DNA of 64,000 nucleotides, taken from VYFG01 sp965213885 (GTDB lineage Bacteria > Pseudomonadota > Gammaproteobacteria > Arenicellales > Poriferihabitantaceae). Positions 1 to 9,101 of the stretch are shown here, in pieces. Position numbers and translations under genes: made by a program. Each line of letters starts with the position of its first letter. The first letter of the stretch is position 1. Under the pieces are notes generated by a model. The model was not told the origin of the DNA. It worked only from the letters and a program-made list of their open reading frames with translations, and ran no database searches. Where the stretch lies: NCBI GenBank assembly GCA_965213885.1, contig OZ243919.1:2852001-2916000 (forward strand). Direction: 5' to 3'.

Positions 1-416
1 GTCAGGCCGAAGCAGCCGATGAGTTCTCCCGTGGCGAGACGCGGGAGGTACTTCTGCCGTTGTTCCTCGCTGCCGTAGGCATGGATGGGATGCATGACCA
101 GGGAGGACTGCACGCTCAGGGTGGAACGGTAGCCGCTGTCCACCCGCTCCACTTCCCGCGCGAGCAGACCGTAGCAGACATGGTTGAGACCCGCGCAACC
201 GTATTCTTCCGGCAGGGTGGAACCCAGCATGCCGAGTTCGCCGAAACTGGGCAGGAGATCGGGATTGTATGTTTCCTTGCGGTACGCATCCACGATACCC
301 GGCAGCAGTTCCGCCTGGCAGAAGTCACGGGCGTTGTCGCGCACCAGGCGTTCCTCCTCGGAAAGCTGTGAATCGAGATCGAGGGGATCGTCCCAGGCAA
401 AGGGGTGCGTGGGCAT
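1..416 (-). CDS. gcdH: Glutaryl-CoA dehydrogenase, N-terminal part (runs off the window edge)
   Basis: The minus strand from the ATG at 416 encodes about 138 residues beginning MPTHPFAWDDPLDLDSQL and continuing past base 1. The segment has the acyl-CoA dehydrogenase N-terminal helical domain with the GcdH-type patterns ERLVRDNARDFCQ, GMLGSTLPEEYG and SGYRSTLSVQSSLVM, and it ends just after IGCFGLT, where the FAD/substrate-binding middle domain begins. Glutaryl-CoA dehydrogenase is an FAD enzyme that converts glutaryl-CoA to crotonyl-CoA plus CO2 in lysine and tryptophan breakdown. The catalytic glutamate lies outside the window, so the assignment rests on the N-terminal domain only. The ClC gene ends 17 bp downstream of this start, on the same strand. 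Confidence 0.85.
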   Translation of the reverse strand, partial: MPTHPFAWDDPLDLDSQLSEEERLVRDNARDFCQAELLPGIVDAYRKETYNPDLLPSFGELGMLGSTLPEEYGCAGLNHVCYGLLAREVERVDSGYRSTLSVQSSLVMHPIHAYGSEEQRQKYLPRLATGELIGCFGL

Positions 417-433
417 ATGCAGACTCCGTGGGG

Positions 434-2181
434 TCAGGCGGCGTGTTCCTCCGCCCGGATGTTCGAGATGGCGCGGAAGTATGCCGTAACCAGCGTGGAC
501 TCGTAAACGACACCGATGAAGTATCCGCCCCGGTCCACCACCGGAAGGCTCTCCCTGCCGGACTCCTGGACCAAGTCCAGTGCGTCCCAGGCCGTCTGGT
601 CGGGCCGGATCCGCAGGTGACCTCCGTCCGCATGGGCGCCGGCGGTTTCAGCGGCCAGGTCCGCGTCCTTCTCGAGCCTGAGGAGATCGAACAGGCGCAG
701 CCTGCCGAGGTAGCGCGAAAGTTCGTCCAGCACGTGGCATTCCGGACACCCGGCGGCGATCATGCCGTCCCGGGCATCCGCGAGGGACCGGTCCGACTTC
801 ACGGTTACCGCGTCGACGGTGACATGATCGGCAACGGTGGTCCGCTGCAGCATCAGCCGGTCCCGTCCCAGGGAGAGGTCAAAGCCGGCCCGGGCAAGCT
901 GGCGGTCGTACAGGGAGCGCCCGAACAGGTGGTATGCGACCACGTTGGCGAATACCACGCTGATCATCACGGCGATGGTGAGTTCGTAGTTTCGGGTCAG
1001 CTCGAATACGATGAGAACGGCGGTCAGGGGTCCGCCGATCACCGCGCTGGCCACAGCGGCCATACCGCACACCGCGTACAATGCCGGCTCCGATGACATC
1101 TCGCCCAGGATGACCCCGGAAGCATGCCCGAGAAGCGCGCCGGTCAGCACGCCGATCAGCAGCGACGGGCTGAATATGCCGCCGGCGAACCCGAAGCCGA
1201 TGCAGAGCGGTGTGGCGAGAATCTTGGCAAGGAGAATCAGGCCCAGGTGCCAGGGGGCGGTCTCACCGCCGCCGATGATCCCGCTCAGCACGTCCTTGCC
1301 GAGACCCAGGACCTCGGGAACCCACTGCGCCATCAGACCGACGCCGAGTCCGGCCGCCGCGGGACGCAGCCAGTCCGGCAGCCGGCTCTTCTCGGCAAGG
1401 TCGGCGCTTGCCAGCAGCAGGTGCATGAACGCCACGGCCACCAGTGCACAGGCAATTCCGGTGATCACGAACGCGAGGAATTCCGGCGCGAACAGCGAAC
1501 GCTCGACATGCACCTCGAACAGGGGCGGGCGGGCGAGCAGGTGGTGTTCGATGAAAAAGCCCGTGGAGGAAGCGACAGTGATGGGCGCGAAGGCGCGCAG
1601 GGAATAGTGCCGCAGGATCACCTCATGGGCAAACAGGATCGCGGCGATCGGGGCGCTGAAAGCCGTGGAAATCGCCGCCGCCACGCCACAGCCGATGCCC
1701 AGCACGGGATCATAGCGGAAACTCCGGCCGAGGTTGGTGCCCAGGGCCGCGCCCATGGTGGCCAGCGGGCTGTAGTGGCCCACGGATGCTCCGCTGCCGA
1801 TGCCGATCACCGTGGCGACGGTATTGAGAACGCCGTCACGCCAGGGAATCCCCGTCTCCCGGGTCTGGACCCCGTGGATGATGTCCGCCACCCTGGCGGC
1901 CCGGCGGATGGACATGCCGCGCAGCATCAGCCCGACGACCAGCCCCCCCGCCACCGGTCCGAGCAGCAGCACGACGTTGAGGGATCCGGTGCTCCGGCCA
2001 CGACGGCGGACATTCGCCCACTGAGCCAGAAGATGACGTCCACCACCACGATGGCGAGCACCGCACCGGTGATGCCGACCAGCAGGCCGAACGCGAGGAT
2101 GGACACCACGCGCAGGAACAGCCGGCGGGATTCGCCCAGGGAAACCGGGAGACGGGGTCTCCCGCTTCCGGGTCCGCTCAT
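434..2181 (-). pseudogene. ClC-family chloride channel/antiporter with C-terminal CBS domains, single frameshift near 1985
   Basis: An ATG at 2181 overlaps the ubiB stop (ATGA) and opens a frame starting MSGPGSGRPRLPVSLGESRR, followed by the first membrane helix (FLRVVSILAFGLLVGITGAV). Around 1980-1992 this frame becomes nonsense (PDPSTSCCC), while the next frame carries the rest of the family without interruption: LNVVLLLGPVAGG, the selectivity loop GSGASVGHYSPL, GGIFSPSL, and about 110 C-terminal residues fitting a CBS pair. Adding one C to the CCC at about 1983-1985 would restore a protein of about 580 residues, normal for bacterial ClC proteins with CBS domains. The membrane domain would exchange chloride for protons. 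Either the gene is inactivated by one deleted base, or this is a sequence error in a C run. Frame change seen directly; cause inferred. Confidence 0.8.
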
Positions 2182-3812
2182 TTCCTGTCGAACCAGTTCC
2201 TGGCGACCAGCGCCAGCCCGCCCAGCCCCAGGACCCAGCTCACCGGGGAAATGTCCACGGGTATGCCGGCCGGTGCCAGCATCAGCGCCAGCACGATCAG
2301 GCCGACCCCTCCCGCCAGGCGGCGGGTCCTGCGCCCCGAGACCTCCATCTGCCGACGCAGGGCGGCGATCTCCCGGTCCCGGGTGCGGATCACCAGTTCG
2401 TCGTTTTTCAGGCGATACAGCATCTGGTGCGCCAGCGTCGGCAATTCCGGCGCCAGGGTGACAAGATTGGGCAGCTCCCGGCGGATGGAGCGCAGCGCGG
2501 CCCGGGGGCCGATCTGCTCGCTCATCCAGCGTTCGAGAAACGGCTTGGCGGTCTCCCACAGGTCCAGGTCGGCATAGAGCTGCCGGCCGAGGCCCTCGAT
2601 GTTCAGCAGGGTTTTCTGCAGCAGCACCAGTTGCGGTTGCACCGGCATCCGGAAACGGCGGGCGATGCGCAGCAGGTCCACCAGCAGAATGCCGAAGGAG
2701 ACCTGGCTGATCGGCTTGGCGAAGATGGGTTCGCAGACGGTACGGATGGCGGCCTCGAATTCCTCCACCCGGGTATCCGGCGGCACCCAGCCGGCACGGA
2801 TATGGGCATCCGCCACGGCATGGTAGTCGCGGTTGAAGAATCCGAGGAGGTTCTCCGCGAGGTAGCGCTTGTCCGCCTCGTTCAGGGTGCCCATGATGCC
2901 GAAGTCGACGGCGCGGTACTGCCCGGTCTCGGAGACGAAAATGTTGCCCGGGTGCATGTCGGCGTGGAAGAACCCGTCGCGGAAGGCCTGGGTGAAGAAG
3001 ATTTCGACGCCGTTATGCGCCAGCGTCCTGAGGTCGATCCCGGCCTCCCTGATGGCGTCCAGGTCCCGGATGGGAATCCCGTGGATCTTCTCCATGACCA
3101 TCACGTTGTGGCGGCAATGGTCGAAAAAGACCTCCGGAACGTAGATGAGGTCGGAATCCCGGAAATTGCTCTTGAGCTGGCTGGCGTTGGCGGCCTCGCG
3201 CATCAGGTTCAGCTCGTCATGAATGATCCGGTCGTAGTCGTCGACGATTTCCCGGGGCTTGAGCCGGGGTGCTTCCGACCAGTATGCTTCCGCGAGGTCC
3301 GCCAGGGCCTTCAGCAGGGTGAGGTCCCGTTCGATGACGGGCTCGATCCCCGGGCGGATCACCTTCACCACGACTTCCGTGCCGTCCAGGAGCCGGGCAA
3401 AGTGCACCTGGGCCACCGACGCCGAAGCGGTGGACTCGGTCTCGAAGCTGCTGAAATGGTTTTCCAGGGCATTGCCGTAGGCTTCCTCGATGATCCGGCG
3501 CGCCTCGTCGCCGGGGAACGGCGGCACCTCGTCCTGCAGCTTCACCAACTCACGGTGGATGTCATCCGGCATCAAATCCGGCCGGGTGGACAGCTGTTGT
3601 CCGAACTTGACGAACACGGGCCCCAGTTCCTGCAGGGCCAGCCGGAGCCTCACCCCGCGCGGCTCGCCGTGGTGGCTGCGCCACTGCCGCGGCACCAGCT
3701 TGAGGAGCATCGCCATGGGCCGTGCCAGGTGAAGCGTCAGGACGAACTCATCCAGGTTGTGGCGCAGCAGGATCCGGGCGATCCGGTACAGATGCCAGAA
3801 ATTCGACAGCAC
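2178..3812 (-). CDS. ubiB: Atypical kinase/ATPase required for ubiquinone biosynthesis, UbiB
   Basis: The 544-residue protein matches UbiB in length (E. coli about 546) and layout. It has the family motif KFGQQLSTRPDLM in place of a P-loop, the alanine-rich nucleotide loop TASASVAQVHFA, a kinase-like catalytic block HADMHPGNIFV, and AVDFGIMG as the metal-binding DFG equivalent. Two C-terminal membrane helices follow (LAGGVGLIVLALMLAP and VSWVLGLGGLALVA). UbiB is a membrane-anchored ADCK-family ATPase needed for coenzyme Q assembly. The gene lies 3 bp after ubiJ and its stop overlaps the ClC start, so ubiE-ubiJ-ubiB forms the usual gammaproteobacterial operon. Identification is firm from motifs and neighbours. 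Confidence 0.96.
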   Translation of the reverse strand: MLSNFWHLYRIARILLRHNLDEFVLTLHLARPMAMLLKLVPRQWRSHHGEPRGVRLRLALQELGPVFVKFGQQLSTRPDLMPDDIHRELVKLQDEVPPFPGDEARRIIEEAYGNALENHFSSFETESTASASVAQVHFARLLDGTEVVVKVIRPGIEPVIERDLTLLKALADLAEAYWSEAPRLKPREIVDDYDRIIHDELNLMREAANASQLKSNFRDSDLIYVPEVFFDHCRHNVMVMEKIHGIPIRDLDAIREAGIDLRTLAHNGVEIFFTQAFRDGFFHADMHPGNIFVSETGQYRAVDFGIMGTLNEADKRYLAENLLGFFNRDYHAVADAHIRAGWVPPDTRVEEFEAAIRTVCEPIFAKPISQVSFGILLVDLLRIARRFRMPVQPQLVLLQKTLLNIEGLGRQLYADLDLWETAKPFLERWMSEQIGPRAALRSIRRELPNLVTLAPELPTLAHQMLYRLKNDELVIRTRDREIAALRRQMEVSGRRTRRLAGGVGLIVLALMLAPAGIPVDISPVSWVLGLGGLALVARNWFDRK

Positions 3813-3815
3813 GAC

Positions 3816-4451
3816 TCAGTCCCGCTGCCCTTGCGGCTTGCGCGACGCGGCAAGGCGGTCCAGCCTCCGCGCGATGCGGTCGGTATCCGCGCGCAATGCG
3901 GCCACTTCCTCCCCGAACCGGCGCAGGGCGTCTGCGCTGACGGCCAGCCGGCGTTCCTCGGCGAGAAAGTCGGCGAGATTCTCCCGCGAAAGATCGGCGC
4001 TCTCCCCGGCCCAGCGCGCCACGCCCCGAATGGCATTGCCTGTCTTGCGTGCGGGCAGGTCCCCGATGCGTCGGGCGATGAGTTCCTCCCAGTCGAAGTC
4101 GAAGCGGGCGAGAATCTTCTGCAACGACTGCCCGGCTTCCGCGTCGCCCTGCATGGTGACCTGGCCGTCGGTCAGTACGCCGCTGGCCGGACCCCGGCCC
4201 GCCAGCCGCAGGAACGCGCCCATCGGACCGGTCAGCGTGACATCCGGGACCGACTCCGTCTCCCCGGCCAAGGAGAACCCGTCGGGTTCCGGCACCAGGT
4301 ACAGGACCATCGGGGGCAGCGTGATCTCGACGCAGAAGATTTTCCCCTTGAGCCTGGCGAACTCCCGTGCGGTGTCGGGGTCCACGGACAACACCTCCCG
4401 AACCCCGCGATTCAGGTATTCAAGGAACAGCAGCCGAAAGCCGGGGTTCAA
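3816..4451 (-). CDS. ubiJ: Ubiquinone biosynthesis accessory factor UbiJ (SCP2 domain)
   Basis: This 211-residue protein sits between ubiE and ubiB, the conserved position of ubiJ. Its N-terminal two thirds resemble an SCP2 sterol-carrier fold: VEITLPPMVLYLVPEPDG, VTLTGPMGAFLRLAGRG and a DGQVTMQGDAEAGQSLQKIL strand-helix segment. The C-terminus is helical with a charged coiled-coil-like end. SCP2 proteins bind hydrophobic ligands, and UbiJ binds ubiquinone intermediates for the soluble Ubi metabolon. The start appears to be TTG at 4451, overlapping the ubiE stop (TTGA), which indicates translational coupling. Identification rests mainly on context and domain shape because UbiJ sequences diverge quickly. 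Confidence 0.88.
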   Translation of the reverse strand: MNPGFRLLFLEYLNRGVREVLSVDPDTAREFARLKGKIFCVEITLPPMVLYLVPEPDGFSLAGETESVPDVTLTGPMGAFLRLAGRGPASGVLTDGQVTMQGDAEAGQSLQKILARFDFDWEELIARRIGDLPARKTGNAIRGVARWAGESADLSRENLADFLAEERRLAVSADALRRFGEEVAALRADTDRIARRLDRLAASRKPQGQRD

Positions 4452-5239
4452 TAGCGAAAGCCCACGTGGAGAGCGACGATGCCCCCGCTCAGGTTGTTCA
4501 CCCGCACCTGGTCCAGCCCGGCTTCCAGCATCAGCCCCTTCAGGGTTTCCTGGTCCGGGTGACGGCGGATGGATTCCACCAGGTACCGGTAGCTGGCCTC
4601 GTCATCGGCCACCAGCCTGGCAATGCGCGGGATGATCTGGAACGAATAGGTGTCGTAGATCCTGTCCAGCACCGGCAGGAGGGGTTTTGAAAATTCGAGC
4701 ACCAAAAGGCGTCCGCCAGGTTTCAGGACACGGCGCATGTCCGACAGCGCCCGGTCCATCCGGGTGACGTTCCTGAGTCCGAAGGCGATGCAGACGCAGT
4801 GGAACTCCTCGTCTGCGAAACAGAGGTTCTCGGCGTCCGTCAGGGCGTAGGACACGTTGTCGACGATGCCCGCATCCACCAGCCTGGACCTGCCTTCATT
4901 CAGCATGGCCGCACTGCAATCCGTGACGACCGCCCGGCCTTGCCGGCCGACCCGGGCGGCAAACAGCCGGCTGAGGTCCCCGCTGCCCGCCGCAACATCC
5001 AGCACGCTGTCACCGGGCCGGAGCCCGCTTTGCGATGCGGCGAACCGCTTCCACAGACGGTGTGCGCCAAGGGACAGCAGATCGTTCATCAGGTCATAGT
5101 GTCCCGCCACCGAGCGGAACACCTCCCCCACCAGCCGCGCCTTGCTGTCGGCATCCACCTCGCGAAAACCGAAGTGGGTCTTGCCGCTCTCAGCCGCGGA
5201 GGGCGTCCCGGGATCCGGATTGGCGTCGCTCTCAGGCAT
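4448..5239 (-). CDS. ubiE: Ubiquinone/menaquinone C-methyltransferase UbiE
   Basis: The 263-residue protein carries the class I SAM-methyltransferase pattern of UbiE: HYDLMNDLLSLGAHRLWKR near residues 47-65, the SAM motif DVAAGSGDLSRLFA, NEGRSRLVDAG, DAENLCFADEEF and the late motif VLEFSKP. It performs the C-methylation step of ubiquinone, and of menaquinone where present. The N-terminal 25 residues are an extra Pro/Asp/Ser-rich extension compared with E. coli. The ATG overlaps the end of the DUF971 gene by 8 bp and the stop overlaps ubiJ, so this belongs to a tight minus-strand operon. Confidence 0.96.
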   Translation of the reverse strand: MPESDANPDPGTPSAAESGKTHFGFREVDADSKARLVGEVFRSVAGHYDLMNDLLSLGAHRLWKRFAASQSGLRPGDSVLDVAAGSGDLSRLFAARVGRQGRAVVTDCSAAMLNEGRSRLVDAGIVDNVSYALTDAENLCFADEEFHCVCIAFGLRNVTRMDRALSDMRRVLKPGGRLLVLEFSKPLLPVLDRIYDTYSFQIIPRIARLVADDEASYRYLVESIRRHPDQETLKGLMLEAGLDQVRVNNLSGGIVALHVGFRY

Positions 5240-5597
5240 CCAGCTTGCGCTTGTGCCCGGCCTCTTCCAGCTTCTCCAGGTACCTGGACCAGTTCAGTTC
5301 CTGGTTGACACCGAGCGTGTACAGGGTTTCCCAGGAATAGATGCCGCTGGCGTGTCCATCATTGAAGCTTGGCTTGATGGCGTAGTTGCCCACCGGCTCG
5401 ATGGCGTCGATGTTGACGTATTCCTTGTCCACCTGAAGTACTTCCTGTCCGGGTCCGTGCCCCTGCACTTCTGCGGACGGTGAATGCACGCGCAGGTATT
5501 CGCAGCTCATTTCGAAGCGGGCGCCGTCATCGAACGATACGGTCAGGATGCGCGACTTCCGGTTCAGGTTGATTTCGGTTGGAGTGGGCTTGCTCAT
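5232..5597 (-). CDS. DUF971 protein (gamma-butyrobetaine hydroxylase-like N-terminal domain)
   Basis: A 121-residue protein starts at the ATG at 5597 (MSKPTPTEINLNRKSRIL). The frame extends upstream into hemB, but that part is low-complexity shadow sequence, so this start is preferred. The pattern RILTVSFDDGARFEMSCEYLRVHSPSAEV, followed by VNIDAIEPVGNYAIKPSFNDGHASGIYSW, is typical of DUF971, a small domain also found at the N-terminus of gamma-butyrobetaine hydroxylases. Its role when free-standing is not established. It commonly sits next to ubiE in gammaproteobacteria, as here, overlapping it by 8 bp. No catalytic residues can be assigned. Confidence 0.85.
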   Translation of the reverse strand: MSKPTPTEINLNRKSRILTVSFDDGARFEMSCEYLRVHSPSAEVQGHGPGQEVLQVDKEYVNIDAIEPVGNYAIKPSFNDGHASGIYSWETLYTLGVNQELNWSRYLEKLEEAGHKRKLDA

Positions 5598-5683
5598 GGC
5601 TGGGGAATGGGGCCTGCGGAGGGTTATTGTAACTGCGAGCGGCCGGACTGCGAAAACCGCCTGGAGGGGTGGGGACGCGGCGG

Positions 5684-6697
5684 TCAGCGTTCGTCCAGCC
5701 AGCGGGCGGCCGTTTCGGCGAAATAGGTCAGGATTCCGTCGCAGCCGGCCCGCCTGAACGCCGTGAGGGTTTCCAGCACCACCTTGCGCTCGTCCAGCCA
5801 CCCGTTGTCACAAGCCGCCTTGAGCATGGCGTATTCACCGCTGACATGATAGGCGAAGGTGGGCATGCCGAACGTCTGTTTCACCCGCCAAATGATGTCC
5901 AGATACAGGGTGCCCGGTTTCACCATCACCATGTCCGCTCCTTCACTGATGTCCATGGCCACTTCGCGAAGCGCCTCGTCACCGTTGGCAAAGTCCATCT
6001 GGTAGGTGTACTTGTCCCCGCCGGCGAGATTTTCCGCGGATCCCACGGCGTCACGGAACGGATGGTAGAAACTGGACGCGTACTTGGCGGAATAGGCCAG
6101 GATGCGCGTATGAACATGACCGGAGGACTCCAGGGCATCCCGGATGGCCCCCACCCTGCCGTCCATCATGTCGGAGGGCGAAACCACATCCGCCCCGGCA
6201 TCGGCATGGGACAGGGACTGCTTCACCAGGGCCTCCACCGTGGCATCGTTGACGACGTATCCGCCCGCATCCACCAGGCCGTCCTGCCCATGGCTGGTAT
6301 AGGGGTCAAGCGCCACATCGGTGATGACCCCCAGATCAGGGGTCATGTCCTTGATGGCCCGGATGGTGCGCTGTACCAGGCCATGGGTGTTCCAGGCCTC
6401 CTCAGCGCCCTCGGATTTCGCCGATGGCGGGGTAACCGGGAACAGAACGACCGCGGGGATGCCGAGATCATGGAGCGTCCGACACTTCCCGGCGACCAGG
6501 TCCGGGCTCAACCGGAAGACGCCAGGCATCGAAGGGACCGCCTCGGCTTGGTCGTTGCCCTCGCAGATGAACAGCGGCTGCAGCAGATCCGCCGGGGACA
6601 GCGTGCTTTCCCGCATCAGCCGGCGGCTGAACGCATCCCGCCGCATCCGGCGCGGCCGGGCCGCCGGAAAGTGCACTGGCTGGGGACGCTTCTGCAT
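5684..6697 (-). CDS. hemB: Porphobilinogen synthase (delta-aminolevulinic acid dehydratase)
   Basis: The 337-residue protein condenses two 5-aminolevulinate molecules to porphobilinogen in tetrapyrrole synthesis. Visible family signatures are PLFICEG, GVFRLSPD, VVSPSDMMDGRVGAIR, the lysine-containing KYTYQMDFANGDEA and MVKPGTLYLDII regions, and PTFAYHVSGEYAML. The metal-site segment reads DVALDPYTSHGQDGLVD, with aspartates and no cysteine triad, which points to the magnesium-type rather than the zinc-type enzyme. The gene is 7 bp downstream of the adenylate kinase gene on the same strand and full length. Confidence 0.96.
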   Translation of the reverse strand: MQKRPQPVHFPAARPRRMRRDAFSRRLMRESTLSPADLLQPLFICEGNDQAEAVPSMPGVFRLSPDLVAGKCRTLHDLGIPAVVLFPVTPPSAKSEGAEEAWNTHGLVQRTIRAIKDMTPDLGVITDVALDPYTSHGQDGLVDAGGYVVNDATVEALVKQSLSHADAGADVVSPSDMMDGRVGAIRDALESSGHVHTRILAYSAKYASSFYHPFRDAVGSAENLAGGDKYTYQMDFANGDEALREVAMDISEGADMVMVKPGTLYLDIIWRVKQTFGMPTFAYHVSGEYAMLKAACDNGWLDERKVVLETLTAFRRAGCDGILTYFAETAARWLDER

Positions 6698-6704
6698 GGA
6701 CCCG

Positions 6705-8102
6705 CTACCTCTTGCGGCCCGCTGCCTTGCCGGCCGGAGCCTGCCCTGTCCCGGTCCTTTTCGACGCCTTTTTCGATGCCTTCTTCACGGTCGACGGCTT
6801 CCCCGTCGCCACTTTTCCGGTTGCCTTTTTCTTCGTTTGCACCTTCCGGGGCGCCGGCTTCCCGGAGGTTTTCCTGGTTGTGGTTTTCCTGGTCGGGGTT
6901 TTCTTGGCCGCGACCTTTCTGGCTGCAACCTTCTTGGTCGTGGCCTTCTTTACCGTGGCCTTCTTGGCCGCGGTCTTCTTTGCCGTGACCTTCCGCGCGG
7001 GAACCTTCTTTGCCGTGACCTTGCTGGCCGTGGCCTTCCGGGCGGGAGCCTTCTTTGCCGCTGCCTTCTTCCCCACCTTCTTTCCGGCCGTCGCCCTTGT
7101 GGCCTTCACTGTTGACGGCGCGGTCTTTTTCGCGGCGGCTCCGCCGGATCCGGATGCTTTCGGGGCGGCCTTTTTCACCGCGGTCATTTTGGTGGATTTC
7201 AGGGCCGGTTTCCCCTCCCCGGCCGTGGCGGCGGATTTCCGGACAGCGCCTCTCCCGCCTGCGGCCTTGGCCGAGCGCCCCGTACCCCGGGCGGCGGGCT
7301 TTTCCGCCGACGGCTTTCGCGGTCTGGACCCGGACGTGGTCTTCGCCTGTTTCGGTGACACGATCCGGTTGATCTGCCCCCCGGCAATCACGGTTTTGTC
7401 CTCTTCTCCGGCAGAATCCGCGGCACGGAAGACCGCACCGATTTCCAGGGGACGGATTTCCAAATCAACGATGGCACAGACCTTGTCATGGATTTCCTCC
7501 AGGGATCCGTTCGCAACCACCGTCCGGAGCTTGTGCTGGGCCCGGAAATAGGTGATCAGGGGCACGGTCTTCTTCTTGTACTCGGCAACCCGTGACTCCA
7601 CCGCCTTCGGGGTGTCCTTCCTGGGAACCCCCAGCGGTGCGCCGCACCTGTCACAGACATCCGCCGTGGCGGGGGGCGAAAAATACCTGTTGTAGATCTC
7701 CCCGCACCCGGTGCAGACCTGGCGGCCCACGTTGCGCTTGATCAGCAGTCTGTCGTCCATCTCGGTGAAGATGGCGATCTGCAGGGGCCGCCCCAGCATG
7801 CCGAGGAGATTGTCGAGCGATTGTGCCTGGGGGATATTGCGGGGATAGCCGTCAATCACGAAGCCCCGCTTGGTGTCCTTGCGCCTCAGCCTTTCCTCCA
7901 GCAGTTCCCGGACCACGTCGTCGGAAACCAGCTGGCCTTCTTCCAGTGCCAGGAGGTCCTCCTCGGACAGACGTTCGGGGATACGGGCCTCCTCCCTGAG
8001 AAGGTCACCGGTGGAGATATGGGAAATCCGGTACTTTCCGGCAAGCAGTTTTGCCTGTGCACTCTTGCCGGACCCTGAGACACCGATCAGCGCAATACGC
8101 AT
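6705..8102 (-). CDS. adk: Adenylate kinase with a long Lys/Ala-rich histone H1-like C-terminal tail
   Basis: Residues 1 to about 215 form a nucleoside-monophosphate kinase: a P-loop GVSGSGKS (usually GAPGSGKG), HISTGDLLRE, the NMP-binding GFVIDGYPRNIPQA, and a LID domain with a zinc-type four-cysteine site (CTGCG then CDRCG). After a linker around residues 215-250 the protein continues to residue 465 as a low-complexity tail of AAKK, TAKK and ARK units with almost no acidic residues in its last 150 positions. Such tails resemble eukaryotic histone H1 and bacterial AlgP-type DNA-binding proteins. Adenylate kinase balances ATP, ADP and AMP; the tail suggests nucleoid or RNA association (inferred). 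The tail is in frame with no stop and the DNA is repetitive, so tail length may vary by slippage. Confidence 0.88.
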   Translation of the reverse strand: MRIALIGVSGSGKSAQAKLLAGKYRISHISTGDLLREEARIPERLSEEDLLALEEGQLVSDDVVRELLEERLRRKDTKRGFVIDGYPRNIPQAQSLDNLLGMLGRPLQIAIFTEMDDRLLIKRNVGRQVCTGCGEIYNRYFSPPATADVCDRCGAPLGVPRKDTPKAVESRVAEYKKKTVPLITYFRAQHKLRTVVANGSLEEIHDKVCAIVDLEIRPLEIGAVFRAADSAGEEDKTVIAGGQINRIVSPKQAKTTSGSRPRKPSAEKPAARGTGRSAKAAGGRGAVRKSAATAGEGKPALKSTKMTAVKKAAPKASGSGGAAAKKTAPSTVKATRATAGKKVGKKAAAKKAPARKATASKVTAKKVPARKVTAKKTAAKKATVKKATTKKVAARKVAAKKTPTRKTTTRKTSGKPAPRKVQTKKKATGKVATGKPSTVKKASKKASKRTGTGQAPAGKAAGRKR

Positions 8103-8258
8103 GGCTAAAGATTCTGTACGGCCTGCGGGCAGGAGATTTGGGGGGCCGCCAGACTACTCTTTGTGGGGCATCAGGTCAACAGCCAGACTCAGCCAGTCCG
8201 CCATTGCAGCCAGCCATCCGGGGAAACGGGTCGACAGAATAGGGGAGTACGTCGTGCC

Positions 8259-9101
8259 TCAAGTCGGCCGGGATTCCGGTTCCCCGATTCCCTCGGCGAC
8301 GGCGCACCAGTCGAATTCCGGATCGCCGCAAGCGAGAAACCAGGGATTGAGAATGTCCGGCTTGTTATAGACCAAGGGGGTTCCGTCCAGCCGGACGAGC
8401 CGTCCCCCGGCAGCCTCCAGCACGCAGTGCGCCGCGGCCGTATCCCATTCCGACGTCGGTCCCAGGCGAGGATAGATGTCGGCCCTTCCCTCCGCCACCA
8501 GGCAGATCTTGAGGGAACTGCCCATGCTGGCCAGGGTCACCGGGCCGGCCAGCCGCTCCAGGTTTTCCCGGTAGCCGCTGACCGCCTTTCCGGCATGGGA
8601 CCGGCTCGCCACCATGATGGTTTCCGCAGGATCCCGCCGGCGCACGGCGACCGGCGCCTGCGTCCCGTCCGCGCTGATGCGAAAGGCGCCGGCGTCCAGG
8701 GTGGCGAAATGGGTAATGCGGCTCACCGGCGAATGCACGACCCCGAGCACAGACCTGCAATTCTCGATCAGGGCGATGTTGACCGTGAACTCGCCGTTGC
8801 GGCGGATGAACTCCCGGGTACCGTCCAGGGGATCCACCATCCAGAAGCGGTCCCAGCGGCGGCGGTTTTCGAAGGCGAATCGTCCCGACTCCTCGGACAG
8901 GAGCGGAATATCCGGTGTCAGGCGCCCCAGCCCCGCCTCGATACAATGGTGGGAGCGGCGGTCCGCCAGGGTCAGCGGAGAGCCGTCGCCCTTGGTTTCC
9001 ACGCCGAAATCGTGGTGTTCGTATACCTCCACAATGGCTTCACCGGCCTGCACCGCCAGGGCGACGACGTCCCGGACGCCGACCAGCGACATGACCTTCA
9101 T
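8259..9101 (-). CDS. cysQ: 3'(2'),5'-bisphosphate nucleotidase CysQ
   Basis: The 280-residue protein belongs to the inositol-monophosphatase fold. It shows the metal-binding DPLDGTREF motif, an upstream PLLSEESG segment carrying the acidic metal ligand, and the second motif WDTAAAHCVLEAAGGRL. CysQ hydrolyses 3'-phosphoadenosine-5'-phosphate, removing the by-product of sulfate assimilation. The start ATG overlaps the nudE stop by 4 bp, so the two form a minus-strand pair. Related inositol-phosphate phosphatases are an alternative, but DPLDGTREF with FIRRNGEF favours CysQ. Confidence 0.94.
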   Translation of the reverse strand: MKVMSLVGVRDVVALAVQAGEAIVEVYEHHDFGVETKGDGSPLTLADRRSHHCIEAGLGRLTPDIPLLSEESGRFAFENRRRWDRFWMVDPLDGTREFIRRNGEFTVNIALIENCRSVLGVVHSPVSRITHFATLDAGAFRISADGTQAPVAVRRRDPAETIMVASRSHAGKAVSGYRENLERLAGPVTLASMGSSLKICLVAEGRADIYPRLGPTSEWDTAAAHCVLEAAGGRLVRLDGTPLVYNKPDILNPWFLACGDPEFDWCAVAEGIGEPESRPT

